Shown: positions 47,591 through 60,484, counted from the first letter of the stretch. The stretch: DNA of 64,000 nucleotides from Larimichthys crocea (GCF_000972845.2 NC_040021.1:23420801-23484800); one strand, 5' to 3'. The notes: generated from the sequence alone by a model not told the origin. Program-made: numbers and translations.

Positions 47591-49629
47591 CTAACTTGGT
47601 CTTGGTAATGTAAACTGTATGACTTCACTCGAGCTACAGTATTTTAAATGCTAACTAATGAATCATTGTTACATTTTGTTCAGTCATGAAGGGTTCAGCG
47701 AGTTCTGTAGTAAGACTCATTTATCTTAGAATATAGATATTGAATCTCAGGAATGTGTGTTCAAATAAACCCTCAATGAGATTTCTTTAACTTCAGAGGC
47801 TGAAACATCTGTTTCAGTTCTCTGTTGTCTTTTTGGACTACACGATAATCCAAAGAAAATTGTGTTCATATTACAAAAGCATATTATATATGTTCTTAAT
47901 TACTTTCATCCAAAAATGATTTCCAATGATCTCTCCTCTCCATCATTTGCCATCCATTTTCATTCATGAGCAAACATACATCTTAGTGCCCATCTGTTGC
48001 AGAGTCCAGGTCAAAAGCAGGGTAAGATCACTTGGACACTTACAAAACACTCCATTTGTTGATTGAAACAGGCATTCTGGCAGGTAAAATCATGTCAAGT
48101 GTCTACTTAAAGGTTGTGTTTTTTGGCTCCTGCACTCATCTCGTTGATAGATTGATACGCCGTTGCAGAGGCCAGAGAAATCACAGGGTTCCTGCTGAAG
48201 CTTTCTTTCAGGATGCATCTTCCTCCCATTTCTGTGACCCCAATTATGAAATCCTGTGAGAAAACAAAAAAACAAAACTGTCACGTAGTTTGCCTTTGAC
48301 AGACACTAATGTAAGTGAGTCAGTTTTCCTGACACACCACTGCAGGAGGAATTTATACGCCTGAGGATATTTCTTTAAATGATCTGAAAATGATTTACTC
48401 CATATGCATGTATACTCAGTTGTACTGCCATACAGACTGTATGCAGCAATACTGACTCTATGAGTGAAAATTGAGAGAGACAGGAATCCAGGGCAAATAC
48501 CCCTGGATACAAATGGTCAACCCACACAGCTGATTTGTCTTACTTAAGAGGTTGGACCTCCTCTAGGGACTGTGGGGATGTGCACGCATGACTCTGACTG
48601 TCCTGTTAGATTTGTTGCACCTATTAAGACAGTAGGCAGAGAGATGGTTGTACAAAGATTTAAACAATATAGCACTGTATCCATTCGTTCTGGGTCCAAT
48701 TACAATGAATGTCAAAGCTTCACCAACTTGAGGCATTTCTTTGGCTTTCAGATGTTATTATTACACAGATGGATAAATCAGGCTTTCAATCTTGACATGA
48801 ATCTGAAACTACTCATTATAGTGACACTGAGCAGAGCACAGAGCTGATCAGCCAAAACAACTGAACATACCTGTGAAGCTCAGTCTGTCATGGAAAATCT
48901 TTCTCACTAGGCCTTTATTATTGACTTCATTGATTTGCTATAGATCAGAGGTCAGTAATAGGTGGACCACAGTCCGGGTCCATACCTATTCTCTGTCCTG
49001 TCTGGACCCAGAGCCAGAAACGACATATCATTGAGTTTTATTCAGTTTTGGTGGAGATTACATTTTGACTGGTGACTCTTTTCTGACAGTGTTTCTACAC
49101 CGCTATTCAGCGAAAGGGACATCCTACCTTTGTCTGATTGGCCAGAACATTTGTGGGTTTCAGTTGGTTGGGTTTAGGCATGAGGACTGAGATTGGTCAA
49201 GGTGAGGGAAAGAATGTCAGCCAATCACAGGCAGGGTAGGACAGGCCTTCAGTGAACAGAACGAGAGAAAAATATAAAGGAGTGATGAGACAAGAGAGAG
49301 AAAAGAGAGGTTAAACTGTAAGCCAGTGTCACATGGTGTGTGCTAAACGGGGGAAGGTTGACGCCAAGTCAGCCAATAACTTGCTATTATTATATGAAAG
49401 TACTTTTTATTTATAATTCTGAGTTGAAAGTCAGATTTACTTTGACTTTTTTTATTACTTTTTTTTTTTTATTTGATTTATTATTTATTATTGTATGCAG
49501 CTCTCCAGAGTCCAGAGTGTCATTGAAAAGATATATTGTTACCATGACGTTGATTTATAGCTTTCTTTGTTTGCTTTGAGTCGTTGACTTCACACAGTGC
49601 AGATGTTGATACAATGACAATGCTGCTTC
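47591..49629. other. Upstream region of the receptor gene, no other gene seen
   Basis: The promoter or a first non-coding exon of the receptor probably lies here or further right, but no TATA/CpG-rich block was convincing. Open frames are short and featureless. There is a poly-T tract near 49450-49470. Confidence 0.4.
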
Positions 49630-49634
49630 AATAT

Positions 49635-50117
49635 TGTTGTGGAGAAATTGCTGAAGTCAAAGGTCAATGGTGAGGCCAGGAGAAGAAAGTGTTCAGGAGT
49701 CTTATGCTGTATTATTTATTGACGCTTGGCCAAGGAGAACTAGAGACACTCTCAAAGTTCATCAGAAGTGCCTGAGTCAGTCTCGCATTCTGACGAACTC
49801 GTGATGATGGATAGACCCAAAGATCACACCCCAAATACTACACGCCCAGAATTAGTCAAAGAGAATGTCTTTACTCTTGGAGGTGTTATTGTCAGCATAT
49901 TATAGTCTGGAGACACAGATGTCTGTTTACGCAGATTGGAACGTCACCAGCAAGCTATCTATTATGTCTAGGAAGGCAGCAACAGGTCTCTTCGACCCTG
50001 GACACCACAGTGTTGAGATATGGTGGCACCTAGTCAAAGACAAACAATTAGTACTGCCGAGGACCTCAAGGCCCACACGTGACCATGTGTAACCTAAGGA
50101 TAGAAAATTCCATAACA
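49635..50117 (-). mobile_element. Solo LTR with perfect 5-bp target duplication
   Basis: The 483-bp segment begins TGTTGTGGAGAAATTG and ends CCATAACA on the + strand. On the minus strand it is TGTTATGG...CCACAACA, i.e. TG...CA ends. It is flanked by AATAT on both sides (49630-49634, 50118-50122). On the minus strand there is an AATAAA at 49715-49720 ahead of a short U5-like tail, and a TATAAT-like site near 49900. No internal retroviral or gag-pol sequence is adjacent, so it is a recombined solo LTR. A 5-bp duplication fits Ty3/gypsy or an endogenous retrovirus; the class cannot be told. Confidence 0.8.
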
Positions 50118-50240
50118 AATATATATAAAATAATTGTAATGTATAACTAAATTATAATGCAACTTAAACATGATGATACTACGGAACCTGAACATGAGGA
50201 AATGTTCTCTAGCCGGACCTCCTGAAATCAGAATTGACTA

Positions 50241-51097
50241 CTACGGAAGCCTGGAAAGGACATAGAGAAAATCTAGATCTCACAAAGATTGCGTTATCTC
50301 GCAAAGTTTTGCAAGATCTGTGGAATCTCGCAATATTTCACAAGATCTCGTGAGACCTGGTCTGGTTGCTGGTCTGTTTTTAGCAACTGCTAGGTGTTAG
50401 CTACTCAATGATCGCTGCAGCAAGGGCTGGCTCAATTCATGGCAGCGGCAGCTAGTAGTGGCACTTCTGGAGGCTGCCACTGACCTGCTGCGGCAGCTGC
50501 TGTTGTTGCGTTATATAATAGTAGGGGTGTATTAGTAGCTGGCTCTGTATTTCCTTTCCAGCAACAGTTTGCTGCAGAATGACATGCACAACCTGTTAAC
50601 CTGTTGCTGGTATCTCACTCGTAGAGCAGCACAGTGACACGTCAGAGGCAGCTGCCCCACACAGCGGCAGCAGTTGAAACAAATGTTGAGAGATTAATTT
50701 AATAAATGCAAATAAAATAACAAAACAAAAACAGCAGCAGTTGCCGTGGCAGTAACTGCCCCAGACTCCAGCAACTGTCGTGGCAGGTCACTGGCAGGTG
50801 ACCAGCACAGCGGTTGAGAGATTAATTAAGAAAACCTTGCAAATTAATGCAGAAATCACATAATGGAAATGCTACTTCCAGCGAGTCAAATACAACACTG
50901 ACAACTGTTTTATAAAATGAAAAAACAAAACAAATGCCCATAACAGCAGCAGTTGCCGTGGCCCAGAGACCGCGAAGGCAGTGGCAGCTGCCTCAGACAC
51001 TGGCAGTTGCTGTGGCAGGTCAGTGGCATTCTCATATGCAAAAATTTGCGAGACGCAAAACTACTTTTTTCTCCATGTCCCTTCCAGGCTTCTGTAG
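50241..51097. mobile_element. 857-bp inverted-repeat element (MITE-like)
   Basis: The left end CTACGGAAGCCTGGAAAGGA (continuing to 50271) and the complement of the right end (51067-51097) match at 28 of 31 bases. ACTA lies on both outer flanks, a possible 4-bp duplication. The interior is GC-richer than its surroundings, with TCTCGCAA/TTGCGAGA motifs near the ends and repeated CAGCAGCAGTTGCCGTGGC and TGGCAGGTCACTGGCA blocks. A degenerate direct duplication spans about 50686-50800 and 50815-51030. No transposase was found. Confidence 0.7.
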
Positions 51098-53174
51098 ACT
51101 ACACCTGTTCTGACCTCACCAATTTCAAATTCAGACACGCTGTAGCGATATGTTAAAAACTCATATAGTTTTTGTATTAATCCACTCAACACTGGATAAG
51201 GTGACCAATAGGCACAACTTCCCAAATTTCAGTCCATCAGTGGTTTAGACATGGATGTATGACTGATAACTCAGTGAATGTTGTTCACTACATACAGTAT
51301 ATTTAAAATGGTTCAGGTCTGAGCAGGCTGCCTGAACACATAAATGATATGAAAATATTGTGTTGATATGGCTCTTGGTGACCAGATGGATACCTAATTT
51401 ATGTCTACGTTAGTCTAGTTTAGCAATCTGGAACAGTGTCCTGGACCAACTCTCTTGCTAGTATGGAGAAAAATGTATCTTATGTCTAACTTATAGTCAT
51501 ACTAAAATTAGTATTACATTTTCATTATATGTATATGTATATATTTATATTTTATATTATATACAAATATGTTGTATATATTGTATATATTATTTGGTTT
51601 AGTAAGTGATATTTAACAGAACATTTAAACACTTAAATATGCTTATTTTAAATTTATTTTCTGATGGATATCAATCTCATGTCAATCTCATGTCTCTATG
51701 ATATTATGTTTAGCTCTAGGCGTGCATGCAAATATAAACCTATAGTTCACATTCTCTGGCATCGATGACACATTTGACAAGTACCCACTGTTATCAATAA
51801 TAAAAGTAAAGTTACAAAATAAGTAACAAATTCAAATGGGTTAAGTGTAAATTAAATGTGACATGGGGCTTTCATAATAATCACTTTCTTGTGAACAAAA
51901 TGGATTTCCACCATTCATCTTACTGGTTGCAAACATTTGAGAAAAGTATTGAATAACAATTAGAAACTGAGGAAAACTAATAATTGTGGACTGAAAAGTC
52001 ATAATTTAAAACCTAACACAGTAAAGTGACCATTTAACAGTCACACTCACCCTGCATATTGATGTTTCTCACTCCAGTGCAATTTTAGATAGAAAAGAAC
52101 TGCTACACACAGCAGTGGGAGAACTAAGGGAATTTCAATATTATGCATAATGATGTATGCCAATTACAGCCTCACTGAATCTTCCTGGAAGGCTCTTGTG
52201 GTTTTTCAGAGCTGCAGTATCGTATTGATACAGAAGATTTTTGTTGTCCGGTAACAGAACACACACACTTTTGAAAGCAGTCGATTACATCATAGCACAT
52301 GATTTGCAGATAAGAGATGATCCAATAATGCTGTCTCATCATCTCATGGTGCTGATGAGTGGATGTTAATAGATGACAAGACTGATAGCTGACAGGCGCA
52401 GACAGTAAGTAGCTTGGCAGTCTGAGCACATCCAGTTAACATCCAGACCTTTGTGAAAGACTACATCCAAATTAGGTCCGACACATGGTGTCCAATTAGA
52501 ATCAGAGAAGGTCTTATCTGTTGTAACTGCTGACATGTCAGTTCCCCTCTCACCCTAAAGCATTTCACTGAATACCTCCTCTATGCTCTCTGCTGCTCTG
52601 TTAACATCTACTCAGCAGAATCGCCATGACTGTTTACCACATATAGCTGGTAAACTTGATTGTCATTGCTTTTTAGCATAGCATCACCTTGGTGCTACTC
52701 CACTACAAATTATGGTCACATGCATCTATTTAGCATTGTGCTTGGGTGACGTGATGCCACAGATGCATGGCTGGATTTTACTACGATCCCTGCATGACAG
52801 AATATGGTCATCATCAAATTAACCAAAACCATCCAATTAAAACGAGCAAAAAGATGTCGTCATGCAATATAAGCCAGAACACTGATGTTGAAAAGACATG
52901 CTTTCTACAGCTTTAGTCTTTAGGAAGCTTTAAAAGGTTCTTATGTCTAATAGTGTCTAAAACTCCCATACAGATAGCCAAAGGTGCCAGCGTCAAACAA
53001 GTTTTGGATCAATGATGCCCACTGTACACAACCATGTGGCTGTTCCCTCTACCATGGGGTCCTGATTAGGCCCTCACCTCTCTGTGTTAACCTTTGCTTT
53101 CCAGTGTGGCCATTTGGAACAGCTGTAAGCAAATAGAGTCAGGTACAAACTAGTCTTGTTTGAATCACAAACAT
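51098..53174. other. Anonymous non-coding sequence
   Basis: AT-rich, with TATA-rich stretches at 51530-51600. No gene was recognised. Confidence 0.45.
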
Positions 53175-53345
53175 CATTGCCAAGGCACCCTGGTGGCAGA
53201 GTAGTTAGACTGCCTACTAAGAACTACTAGTCCCCAAGTCAGGTTTGCAGCTGACTTTGGGAGTTTTTTTTTTAAAGATTATTTTTTGGGCTTTTCATGC
53301 CTTTAATGATAGGACAGCTGAAGATAGACAGGAAGCACAGTAACA
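53175..53345 (+). mobile_element. Decayed SINE-like fragment
   Basis: GGCACCCTGGTGGCAGAGTA, TTAGACTGCCTACTAAGAAC and CCCCAAGTCAGGTTTGCAG resemble a tRNA-related head. A poly-T and CTTTTCATGCCTTTAATGAT then GGACAGCTGAAGATAGACAGG follow, like another dispersed fish repeat. Assignment is tentative. Confidence 0.4.
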
Positions 53346-53675
53346 TCATGCAGAGTATGGTCTTTGTTGACCTAAGCAGGCTATTTAAGATTCTAGACCT
53401 GTCTTTGATAGTCTAACCTGGTCTTTGATGGTCTAAGCTGGTCTTTTGATCATATACCCTGCTAAATGAAAGCTAACACAGTACTATAGAGAGTGTAGCA
53501 CACTGACCATACTCTGATTAGCTCAGGGTTAAGCGTATAATAATCTTGGAAAGTAAAACCTGACGAGCGTGCATGAAGCTAGCTCATCCTTATGATGTCC
53601 CATGAGAGCAGGAGGACACCTGAGGAGCAGCTGAAGAGTTCAGTTCTCCTTTTAAAAAGACAACTGTTGTTCTGT

Positions 53676-53717
53676 TGTGTCAGGGGACATTTTCTTAAAA
53701 AAGTGTCCCCTGACACA
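53676..53717. repeat. Perfect 14-bp stem-loop
   Basis: TGTGTCAGGGGACA (53676-53689) and TGTCCCCTGACACA (53704-53717) are exact complements around a 14-base spacer in which TTTT and AAAA can pair further. The stem is shorter than a typical microRNA precursor. No target duplication was seen. Confidence 0.7.
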
Positions 53718-55376
53718 CACGACTAACATGGAAAGAGCCAATCAATTGAGCCAATTCATTTTTATTCTTTTGTAAAAACATAACCACAGGCTTTTTCTGC
53801 TCCAACACACCTATAAAGCTTCAGTTAAATGCCTTCACAGGAGGTTGGGACCACTTGTTATTGACTGGTAAGTCATCTGAGGTACCAGTAGTTCTTATGT
53901 TCCTGATATTGACAGGTCTGCAGTCTTGTTGCACAGCTGGCTCTGTCTGTATTGTTAGTACAGCTAAAGAAATCATCAATCATCAAAAGGTGAGACTGAA
54001 ATTGCCAGATTGGTTTTGATGGAGCTGGTGTGGGTCACCGCCACTTCATCCATGCATTCAAACATCATGTCAGTACAGAGACAGATCATACACAAAGTCT
54101 GTCTGTACAAGCAGTCCAGAAGTACCAACTGCATATCTGCTGTATAAACTGTACCCCTCCAGAAACATCAATGATGGATGAGGATGGATGGGTCCGAAGT
54201 CTTAATTAGTCTGCTACTCCTGGACGGGCTGCTGGCTCCACTCCAACCTCCCTTTCCCTTCTGCCAGCTTTAATGACAGGCAGTCATCCTTTTGAAGTTG
54301 CATTAGTGCTGCTTGGTGGAAGGAATACATCAGACATTTGTGTGTGTAGGTGTGTTTGAGAGAGAGAAATAAAGTATGGAGAAAATTATGGATATCCTAT
54401 TCTTTACATTAATATACAATCAAAGCTACTGCTGTATTTCCACACTGCAATGACGATTACATGTTTTTCTGAATATATTTCTCAGAAATTAAAGCACACA
54501 TACAAAATATATCCACAGGCTGAATACATGAAAGCCCTGAAGCCTTTGAATTGTTGTTCCATTAGTGGAGGACATTCAGGATGAAAACAATCTGCTAGTG
54601 AGTCCATCAGTCTGTTTACTTCAGTCCAGGGTTTGGTTACATCAGTTATTACTAAACCATCCCCAAATTACTGAACTAATTAACTGACAATCAATCTAAA
54701 ATCTAGAATAAATAACAACAAGAATAAATCTAGAATAACACTAGCCTTCCCCTTGAATTAATGCAGTCGGAGACATCTGCTGTCGAACCAAAGGCATCTA
54801 TGTAAACAGGAAGTCACAGCAGACTACAAAGTACACCAGTTTAAGAAGTCAGGCAATACATGAAACACTGCTTGATATAACAGTACAGTACTGATGGCTT
54901 CCTGACTTGTCTGTCCATGTAGTTGCTTCTAAGCAATGTTTCATCTCCTTTTGAACTGGTGAACGTTTTCTCTTTGACCATTCACATTTCTGGATATAAA
55001 ACCTGTAGTAAAATAAGATTTTTAAAAAAATGACTTTGATGGGGTTTTTTTTTTAAAGAAAATATCTACTCTGTAAATGAATCATCATCCCAAACAGCTC
55101 ATCAAATACAAACATCTGAGTTTATTTACATAAAAAATCTCATAATAATGAGGAAGCTCATCATTATCTGTAATTAGTAGTATGCGTGGTAAACAGCTGG
55201 TGTAAGAGGCTCCAGTGCAGGGTAACTTAGAACTACTGGAAGAAACATTCCCCAGGATGATTCATGAAGGTTTTAATTACTAAGGGGTATTGGGTCTAGT
55301 TCCATCCTCTGGTCAAATATTCCACTGTACAAAAACATTTAAATCATTTAAATCTAATTGATGCTCCTTGTGAAGT
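53718..55376. other. Anonymous non-coding sequence
   Basis: No gene or clear repeat was recognised. Confidence 0.45.
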
Positions 55377-55875
55377 CAGTCCGTGTAAAGTCAGAATAAA
55401 TTTGTGTTCTAAATTTGTCAGACCAAAGAAGAAATTGTTATTAACCATCCAGCCAAATTTGAATGATTAAAAATATAGTTTATGACACCAGTTGTCAAAA
55501 TCAGGTAAAAATGAATTCTCAGCTCCAGGACTGTGGGGGCGTGTCCACTGAATGTGCTGAAGCCACGCCCATTCACATCAGCAGTCAAGCAGCCATTTTG
55601 AAGCGACTGAAACGTGTCAGATGAGTTCAGAAAATGACATGACGAACTTTGAAACACTCTGAGTGAGATGAATTCATCTCTATCTCTCTGCTAGGGGTGC
55701 AGGGGTATGCTCAGGGTGACCTCAGCGTGTCATCGAGCCACCCTTTAAGGACCGCCCACAAAATCCTGGACTGAAAACTGGTGAAAAACTGTTTGAACCC
55801 CTAAATCTACATTTCAGTCTTTTCACATGTTTTTAGCAACTATTTTCCAACATATTTAATGTATTCTAAAAAAAT
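55377..55875. repeat. Dispersed repeat family R1, copy 2
   Basis: The core 55520-55800 nearly duplicates 31602-31882. The left part (GTAAAGTCAGAATAAATTTG, TTTGTCAGACCAAAGAAGAA) matches 63355-63515. Similarity with copy 1 continues to about 55870, just before the truncated LINE. An open frame on the minus strand follows the repeat and has no known domain. Confidence 0.85.
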
Positions 55876-55934
55876 CTCAGAATTGTCTTTTCAAAGATAT
55901 TTAGTTGTTACACATATTATTTAATATTGGCTTG

Positions 55935-56218
55935 AATTTAAAATTCTTCTCCTTACTTACAAAGCTCTTCATGGTCAGGCACCATCTTATCTAAAAGAGC
56001 TCATAATACCTTATTACCCCTCTAGAACACTGCGCTCTCAGGACGCTGGGTTCCTTGTGGTTCCTATAGTTTCCAAAAGTAGATTGGGAGCCAGAGCTTT
56101 CAGCTATCAGGCTCCTCTTCTGTGGAACAAACTACCTTTCTGGGTTCGGGAGGCAGACACGGTCAACACCTTTAAGAATAGACTTAAGACTTTCCTTTTT
56201 GATAAAGCCTATAGTTAG
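55935..56218 (+). pseudogene. C-terminal ~94 codons of the L2-type reverse transcriptase
   Basis: An open frame encodes EFKILLLTYKALHGQAPSYL, then YYPSRTLRSQDAGFLVVP, then SKSRLGARAFSYQAPLLWNK and FKNRLKTFLFDKAYS before TAG at 56216-56218. It shows the native C-terminus that the L1 interrupts in the other copy. It has no start codon or catalytic domain of its own. Confidence 0.88.
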
Positions 56219-56338
56219 GGCTGGCTCAGGTCATCCCTTAGTTATGCTGCCATAGGATTACACTGCCGGGGGACCCCACCGAGGGTTATGCCTAGCCAGG
56301 CACGGTATTGGTTGAAGATGCACACATCTCCCTTACCG

Positions 56339-56339
<1 letters not shown>

Positions 56340-56392
<53 letters not shown>

Positions 56393-56490
56393 CCATCTCT
56401 CTCTATATATATCTCTCTATATTTCTCTATATCTCACTCTCTCTATATATATATATCTATATCTCTATATCTCTCCATATCTCTCCATAT
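56340..56490. repeat. (CT)n/(TA)n microsatellite in the LINE 3' UTR
   Basis: A CT run of about 32 bp, TA runs and repeated ATCTCTC units occupy the same site as the TA/GA block of the other copy (19510-19640). Length and composition differ between the two copies. Confidence 0.9.
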
Positions 56491-56987
56491 CTCTCCATCT
56501 GTGGACATGTCTCATTAATGCATGTTACTAACCAAACTTCCCCGGAGTTTCTGTGCTCTGTCGTCCAGCAGGTTCTCGTGGATCGTGGCTGCTGCTGTGA
56601 TCCTGCATGACGCCCACTACATATATTATTACTGTCATTATTACTACCATATCTATTACTGTAATCATTTTTATCATTCATTATAATTCATTGTCATTTT
56701 ATCAGTCATTGTACAATATGTTTGTGTTGATTTGTCCTGTACACGTGACATCCATTGCACGTCTGTCCGTCCTGGGAGAGGGATCCCTCCTCTGTGGCTC
56801 TTCCTGAGGTTTCTTCCACATTTTTTCCCTGTTAAAAGGGTTTTTGTGGGCAAGTTTTTCCTCACTCGAACCGAGGGTCTAAGGACAGAGGGTGTCACTC
56901 CCTGTACAGATTGTAAAGCCCTCTGAGGCAAATGTACTTTGTGACTTTGGGCTATACAAATAAAATTGATTTGATTTGATTTGATTA

Positions 56988-58619
56988 TGGACCACACTGT
57001 AGGCTTGAACCCTTGAAGGTACCCATTTGTTGGAACTGTTGTTTGTTAAAAAGTGAAGAATTGCCTTTACACAGATTTTAAGGCTCTAAGAATAATAAAC
57101 CAGATGCTGACCAAACACATAACCCTAGCTGTAATGCATAGAGGTATAGTGTAACGCACACTGATTTCGCGTCCCTCCTATGTGACCATTTTTAAAAAAA
57201 TGCAAACAACAATAGTACTCTGCTTAATGTTTCATGGGTTTAAAAGCTTAATTATTAGCTTTAATGTTGTGGACATTGCAGCTCTCTGGGTCTTGAGTGG
57301 AGTTCTCTCCTGTAAAACAGTATTTAGACTAAATGTATACTGAATGTAAAGTTGTTAGCTGTATCTAACTAGAAACATACCTTCTATTCTTCTATTGTGA
57401 CATCTCAAACTGATCTCAATCCATACCAAAAATGTCTGTCTCTGCTTTTCTCCAGTTTTTTGTTTCTTCCATTTATGAAGTGGAGACATGAAGCCTGAGG
57501 ATACGGCCAGCTTTTTGTCTCTGTTTGGCAGATTTTTAGTTTGCGTGAACATGTCTCTGCCGTGCCACAAGACAATTTGTGTTGGTTAGCGCCCAATTAC
57601 TTCCTTTCATTCTTTATTCATTCTAAATTCTAATTCAGATTTCATCTTAACCAACAAGTCCTCCATGCTGATGCAAAAACCCATTCATTCATATTGCCTG
57701 TAAAAATGACCCATAGATTTTGATCTAGTCATCTGGAACCTTAAAATGAGACTGTTTCCTGATGTGTCACCAGGTTCTATATGTCTTGTTCATGTGCATA
57801 TCCAGAGGGTGGTTATCCACAAAACCATCACATTATTCTAAACTGTGACTGAATATGTATCCAATTTGCCTACAACAGCATAGTACAAAACAAGGCAGAA
57901 AAAGGAAAACATTGAAGAGAACAAAGAAAGCACTAAATAAAAATAGAGATCAGACGACAAGTTGCGAGAGGGAAGTGAAGGTTGTTCCATTCTTTCTTGA
58001 CATCTAACTGCTAATGGAAACACTGCAACAAGTCGTCTGTGCGGCGTTGATATCTGGAGCCTTCAAGCTCAGCAAAATGCCACAATCAACACACAGCCAA
58101 GCGTTTCAGTCTAAAGGCTGCATTATCCCATTGTTGTTTTTCTTTCGCTATCTCTCTATCACGTCATTCTTCTCTGTCTTTCTTCTCTCCAGCAGAGTAA
58201 ACCCCCATCTTCATCCTCCTGCTGCGTCTGATTGCATCCTCCGCTCATCATCCCCCTCTCCCCATAAAAGTGTGATTGCAGGATGGAATCCACCACTTTA
58301 GGATAAACAAATTAGGAGTTGCATGTTGTTATTTGTTGGCATAAATCAATGTCCCTTTTCCCATTTTGAACAGTTTAATTTTGCTCATTACAGATGAGGA
58401 GACATATTTAAAACACATACTACAATATCTGTCACATAGATACATATCTGATTATTATTTAACAACATCAAATGTGGTTTTGCCTCACAGTTAAATGTGG
58501 TGTGATGAAAATGTGAGCCGTTTAGACAGCTAACAATCTCAAGCCACCTGTAATGGCACCCGCCAGTCAATCAAAGCATCCACGCTCTTAATCCTGCATA
58601 ACTTTAAGCCTTAATATAA
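56988..58619. other. Anonymous non-coding sequence
   Basis: No gene was recognised. Short overlapping frames at 57355-57596 and 57838-58301 carry no domain. Confidence 0.45.
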
Positions 58620-58730
58620 TGTGAACAGGGAAATTAGCTACAGAGACCAAAACAGTTTTTTGTACCAGGCTGTAAACATGTTTATTTCTGAAGGTTGACA
58701 TGTTCTTTAGCCAGCCTCAAGTGGACGTTT
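58620..58730 (+). repeat. Dispersed repeat family R2, copy 2
   Basis: TTAGCTACAGAGACCAAAAC, TTTTTTGTACCAGGCTGTAA, ACATGTTTATTTCTG and TAGCCAGCCTCAAGTGGA match 39962-40112, with about 33 bp missing in the middle. Confidence 0.8.
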
Positions 58731-59344
58731 GAGGAATTACAGTTTTTGGTACTTCTGCTTAGGCTTGATTTCACAGCCACAGAGGTTGACGCTTGATAAA
58801 TTTGCAATTGATACAATTTTCTTGCCCTTTTCCTTTAGTGCTTGTTGTTCTCATATAACTCATTACTTTCACAGATTCTCTTCAGTCTAGCCAAATGAGA
58901 GGTCAGGTTCTTACAGTCATTTCTTACAGTCATTTTGGTCATTTTCTGTAGATTTTGTGTACTCTCAGTGGATGATAAAGATTGTTGTGTTCTGCATTGG
59001 GTTTTAAATATGACTTCTAACAGAGAGATCTTTCAGTGCACCAACACTGCAGCTGACTCTGACATTATAGCTTTGTATAACTCAGGAAATTGTAACATTT
59101 CAATAAGAGAAAACTAAGTTGCCATTCACTCAAGACTTGGCTGATTTTGACTAAATCACCTACTATACCTTTTATGATATAACAAAATATATAGCACCAA
59201 ACAGACAAGAAACAGACATGTTTCACTGTTTCATCTCAGGTCTTATATGAACACGCTCCAGGCCAAATTTCAAAGCTCCATGTATACTGAGCCAGTTGAT
59301 AACCAGCTGTGAGGAGGGAATAAGTGTTTGACAGCTTGCTTTGT
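58731..59344. other. Anonymous non-coding sequence
   Basis: No feature was recognised. Confidence 0.4.
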
Positions 59345-59440
59345 GATACAGGTCTCAGGAGTACGCATGTGATTAGCTTAGCTTAACAAAAAGACTGAAA
59401 GCAGGGGAAACTAGCATGCCTCTGTCCAAAGTTCAAACAT
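59345..59440. repeat. Fragment of a dispersed fish repeat
   Basis: GATTAGCTTAGCTTAACAAA, AAGACTGAAAGCAGGGGAAA and CTAGCATGCCTCTGTCCAAA resemble a repeat I associate with teleost genomes. A shorter relative is at about 29641-29685. Confidence 0.5.
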
Positions 59441-60484
59441 ATACAATACCAACACATGTACAGTACATTAACCCTAACCCTACTCCTAACTCCTAGAGTC
59501 ACTAGAGTAGTTTTTTTTAATAGTATTTCTTGACTTTTGAATTGACTAATAAATCTACTATAGTGCTTTTGTACTATGTATTATCCTGAAGAAAAAACGT
59601 TAAACGCTTCCCAGCTACTTGGAAATTAGCAGAACGATCTGTTAAAGATGAAGCCAGACTTATTTGTTCTCAGTATCAATACTTGATGAACATTTTATTC
59701 TTTCTGAAACGTCAATTGCCTCCAGAGGGCTGCCTCTGCTGCCCTAATGATCATCTGACAGACTTAAAGAAGCGTTTTGTCAGACTCAAACACTGAATGA
59801 ATCCGGAGAGCAGAGCTGAAATTGGCCACCATCAAAAATGTACCATACTCTCATAATCATGTAGCCGGTGGCACAGTGCAGGAAATATGAACTGTGAGGG
59901 AGAGAGTCTTTGAAAAGCTATTTCTCTTTTTAATTTGCATTCTCCTCACTCTCGACTACCATTGCATGTGCACATGCTGGGACCTATTTTCATCTCATTT
60001 CATATGACATATCTGCAGCTCACAGCTCATAGTGCAGCCTGTGATTAAATATGGAAAAAGCTTCAGCTTTGCCTTCCAGCTACTCTAGTCTAAGAGAGAG
60101 AGGTACTGCATGGGTTGTCATTAACAGATGCTCAAATACCTCAGCGCTCTTCTTGTGTTTGCTCAAATAGGGACAACCAAAACATGGGGACATGTCCTCA
60201 CTGTTCATATGCAAACCTACGTTCTTGTCTTATATCTTCAAAGCATCAGCAAAAGTTCTTCTCTGAATGACAGTGGAAGTAGACATACAGAAAATGTGAA
60301 AGTACAAACTGCCGTTCAAACAACAACCCTGGAGCCATGATTGCATGAGGTAATTGAGCAGGAAGCTCTGGGTGCAGGGAACATGGAGGGAAATTAAACA
60401 TTGTTAGTTGCATATATAACCCATATTGTAATAATGAGCTGTATCTATAGTACATTCTCACCACAAAGTCAAATAATGTTTTCA
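59441..60484. other. Anonymous non-coding sequence
   Basis: No gene was recognised. Confidence 0.4.

Larger units (their letters stand above)
55935..56987 (+). mobile_element. 5'-truncated copy of the L2-type LINE
   Basis: It begins at GAATTTAAAATTCTTCTCC, within the last part of ORF2, and runs through the 3' UTR to a GATTTGATTTGATTTGATT tail. It is collinear with the L2 element at 19-25 kb but on the opposite strand, and it lacks the L1 insertion. Sequence identity looks very high by eye. Severe 5' truncation is normal for LINE insertions. Confidence 0.92.

Noticed and set aside
53676..53717. Possible microRNA precursor
   Set aside because: The stem is only 14 perfect pairs, too short and too perfect for a typical precursor without small-RNA evidence; kept as a hairpin only.
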